Both the position numbers and the translations under genes were made by a program. A stretch of 64,000 bases of DNA from Verrucomicrobiaceae bacterium. GTDB lineage: Bacteria; Verrucomicrobiota; Verrucomicrobiia; Verrucomicrobiales; Verrucomicrobiaceae. The notes under the pieces were generated by a model. That model was not told the DNA's origin, did not search any database, and saw only the letters and a list, made by a program, of their open reading frames with translations. The stretch lies in the NCBI GenBank assembly GCA_947507875.1, contig CANNQP010000007.1, forward strand, positions 62,001 to 126,000. Direction: 5' to 3'. Positions 62,430 to 64,000 of the stretch are shown one piece after another. How positions within the stretch are numbered: position 1 is the first letter of the stretch; each line of letters opens with the position of its first letter.

Positions 62430-63926
62430 ATGAAATCCACTTCCGTCATGCCCAGCTATCTCCTTGTGGACGGACACAACGTCATGCATGCCTGGCCGGA
62501 ACTGGCCAAGCACCTGCGCGTGACGAGCAAGCGTCATCTTGCGCGGAGTGAGCTGCTGCAGCGGCTGCGCCATCTGCAGGACATGACGGGCACGCAGATC
62601 GTGGTCGTCTTTGATGGAACCACGGCCAAGATCACGGAAGAGCGTGAACCGCATGGCTTGCAGATCATCTATGCCGATGCCGGCCATACGGCGGATGACC
62701 TGATCGAGCAGCTCGCCGCGAAGTATGCCAAGGACAGGCCCATGCGTGTGGCTTCGGCGGATGGGCTCGTGCGCGAGACAGTCACGGCCTTTGGCGCCGA
62801 CTGGATCAGCCCGGACATGCTGAGTCGGCTGTGTGACGATGCCGAACGCGACATGCGTGGCCGTGTGGAAAAGCTGCACACGCGGCGGCAAATGTTAGGC
62901 TGGTTTGGCCTGGGTGGATTGGGTTTGGGTAAGCCGGCGGCTGTGCGAGAAACCGCACGCCTTAGCGAAGCTGCGATCACTGCCGCAGTGAAGTATGCCG
63001 CTGAACGCAAAACGCAGGCGCTGCTCATCAAGCAGCACGGTCGCATCCTACACGAGAGTTATCCGAATGGCGGTGGGCGTCATCAGCGTCTGCGCATCTA
63101 CAGCGGCACGAAGGGCTTTTGGGGACTGGCCGCCATGGCCGCGGTGGAAGATGGGCTGATCGCGCTCGATGAGCCTGCGGCGGCGACTTTGCCCGAGTGG
63201 CAAGACGACGCTCAGCGCGCCAAGGTCACGGTGGAGCATCTGCTCGATTTCACGGGCGGACTGGAGCGTGGGCTCGCCATCCATGAAGACGGCCTGAAGG
63301 ACCGCAATGCGATGGCCATGAAGCAGCCCATGGTGGCCAGGCCGGGCAAGCGCTTCATTTACGGGCCTAGCCAACTGCAAATCTTCCATGAGGTGCTGAA
63401 GCGCAAACTCGCGCGCACGCGGCGCAAGGAATCGCCCACGAAGTATCTGGAGCGTCGGGTGCTGCGCCCGCTGGGATTGGGGCCGCAGCGCTACCTTGCT
63501 GATGCCGCAGGCAATCCCCTGCTGGCGGCGGGTTTCGTCCTGACGGCCAATCAGTGGGCTCGCTTGGGCGATTGCCTGCTGCGGGAGGGCGCGCCGCTGC
63601 TGAAGGCAACGTCCTTTCAAGCTCTGCTGGAGGGTTCTCAAGCCAACGCGGCTTACCGTTTCGGCTTCTGGAACAATCGCGCCGCAAAGCAGGAATCCGC
63701 GCGTGAGATCGACATTGAGGACCAGCTGGAGGTGGACTGGGACCGCCAATCCTGGTCACATGTCTGCCTCGGCAAACATCTGCCTGCGGATCTCATCGCC
63801 TGCATCGGCAGCGGCTATCAGCGCCTTTATGTCATCCCTTCGCAGGAGCTGGTCATCATCCGTCAGGGCACCAATGCGCGCTTTCGCGATGGCGACTTTC
63901 TGCGCACCGTGCTGGGTTCACGTTGA
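62430..63926 (+). CDS. NYN (YacP/Rae1-like) ribonuclease domain fused to a beta-lactamase-like serine hydrolase domain
   Basis: A single 498-residue frame with two unrelated halves. Residues about 9-150 are a YacP/Rae1-type NYN domain: YLLVDGHNVMHAWPEL (Asp14, Asn17), VVVFDG (Asp62), TADDLIEQLA, and VASADGLVRET (Asp111), all of the acidic residues expected for a metal-dependent ribonuclease. Residues about 180-498 resemble a class C beta-lactamase/serine hydrolase: ALLIKQHGRILHES, SGTKGFW with the SxxK motif (Ser225, Lys228), and the later VTVEHLLDFTGG. The tyrosine motif is weak (YGPS). A Gly-rich linker (GWFGLGGLGLGK) joins them. There is no signal peptide, which is odd for a beta-lactamase fold. 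ATG 62430 or 62448. Confidence 0.85.
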   Translation: MKSTSVMPSYLLVDGHNVMHAWPELAKHLRVTSKRHLARSELLQRLRHLQDMTGTQIVVVFDGTTAKITEEREPHGLQIIYADAGHTADDLIEQLAAKYAKDRPMRVASADGLVRETVTAFGADWISPDMLSRLCDDAERDMRGRVEKLHTRRQMLGWFGLGGLGLGKPAAVRETARLSEAAITAAVKYAAERKTQALLIKQHGRILHESYPNGGGRHQRLRIYSGTKGFWGLAAMAAVEDGLIALDEPAAATLPEWQDDAQRAKVTVEHLLDFTGGLERGLAIHEDGLKDRNAMAMKQPMVARPGKRFIYGPSQLQIFHEVLKRKLARTRRKESPTKYLERRVLRPLGLGPQRYLADAAGNPLLAAGFVLTANQWARLGDCLLREGAPLLKATSFQALLEGSQANAAYRFGFWNNRAAKQESAREIDIEDQLEVDWDRQSWSHVCLGKHLPADLIACIGSGYQRLYVIPSQELVIIRQGTNARFRDGDFLRTVLGSR

Positions 63927-63991
63927 CTCCACATCCCTGCTGGCGGTTTTTTCCGGCAGAACTACACTCGCCCCCACGTTCCCCATTTAGC

Positions 63992-64000
63992 CATGTCCAC
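63992..64000 (+). CDS. probable start of a gene running off the right edge
   Basis: ATG TCC AC at the very end is in a position typical of a gene start, 65 bases after the previous stop. Too short to identify. Confidence 0.25.

Noticed and set aside
1-64000. CRISPR arrays, insertion sequences, rRNA genes, prophage
   Set aside because: No regularly spaced repeats, transposase or integrase frames, terminal repeats, or rRNA-like stretches were seen.

Overview
The window looks like chromosomal DNA of a Gram-negative member of the Verrucomicrobiota, most like the Prosthecobacter/Verrucomicrobium group. This is an inference from content: a PSD1-type (DUF1549/DUF1553) giant cytochrome, a kinase-WD40 fusion with a transmembrane linker, FG-GAP and beta-helix secreted proteins, lipid A/Kdo genes (lpxI, waaA), a GSII-type glutamine synthetase, and a ribosomal cluster in which most genes lack a Shine-Dalgarno sequence. 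I did not run any search, so genus-level placement is a guess.

Layout. 0-9.6 kb: housekeeping and metabolic genes (denD-like dehydrogenase, dtd, alr), a 1,122-residue Ser/Thr kinase with a WD40-like C-terminal half, a hexose-6-phosphate mutarotase, a DUF3108 secreted protein and a dicarboxylate symporter. 9.9-19.9 kb: a fused str/S10/early spc ribosomal cluster (rpsL-rpsG-fusA-rpsJ-rplC-rplD-rplW-rplB-rpsS-[envelope coiled-coil gene]-rplV-rpsC-rplP-rpmC-rpsQ-rplN-rplX), closed by a strong terminator. tuf is absent, the cluster stops after rplX, and a signal-peptide-bearing coiled-coil protein sits between rpsS and rplV. 19.9-31.1 kb: HAD phosphatase, lpxI, a Sel1-repeat protein, tRNA-Ala(GGC), DEAD-box helicase, PIN-PhoH ATPase, miaB, and a histidine kinase/NtrC-like regulator pair whose regulator has lost the GAFTGA loop. 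31.2-44.9 kb: tmk-holB, an MFS transporter, nuoG preceded by a perfect Rex operator, the rex gene itself (coupled to a dihaem cytochrome c gene), a CslA-like glycosyltransferase, glutamine synthetase II with a sigma-54-like promoter, a PQQ-type beta-propeller, tyrS, a DUF3050 protein, and a fragment of a type I restriction R subunit. 44.9-61 kb: mostly exported proteins (PSD1 cytochrome, alpha/beta hydrolases, trypsin-like protease, FG-GAP and beta-helix proteins, an animal-type haem peroxidase) interrupted by truA-ruvX. 61-64 kb: waaA, then a single reading frame joining a YacP/Rae1-type NYN ribonuclease domain to a serine beta-lactamase-like domain; a further gene probably begins at 63992.

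How the parts connect. The clearest regulatory logic is redox: Rex (encoded at 36.1-36.7 kb) should repress nuoG through the operator 34209-34226 when NADH is low, and rex is itself cotranscribed with a cytochrome c. A second is nitrogen: glnII has its own terminator and a GG-N10-GC promoter element. The best candidates for undescribed biology are the envelope coiled-coil gene locked inside the ribosomal operon and the NYN-beta-lactamase fusion.
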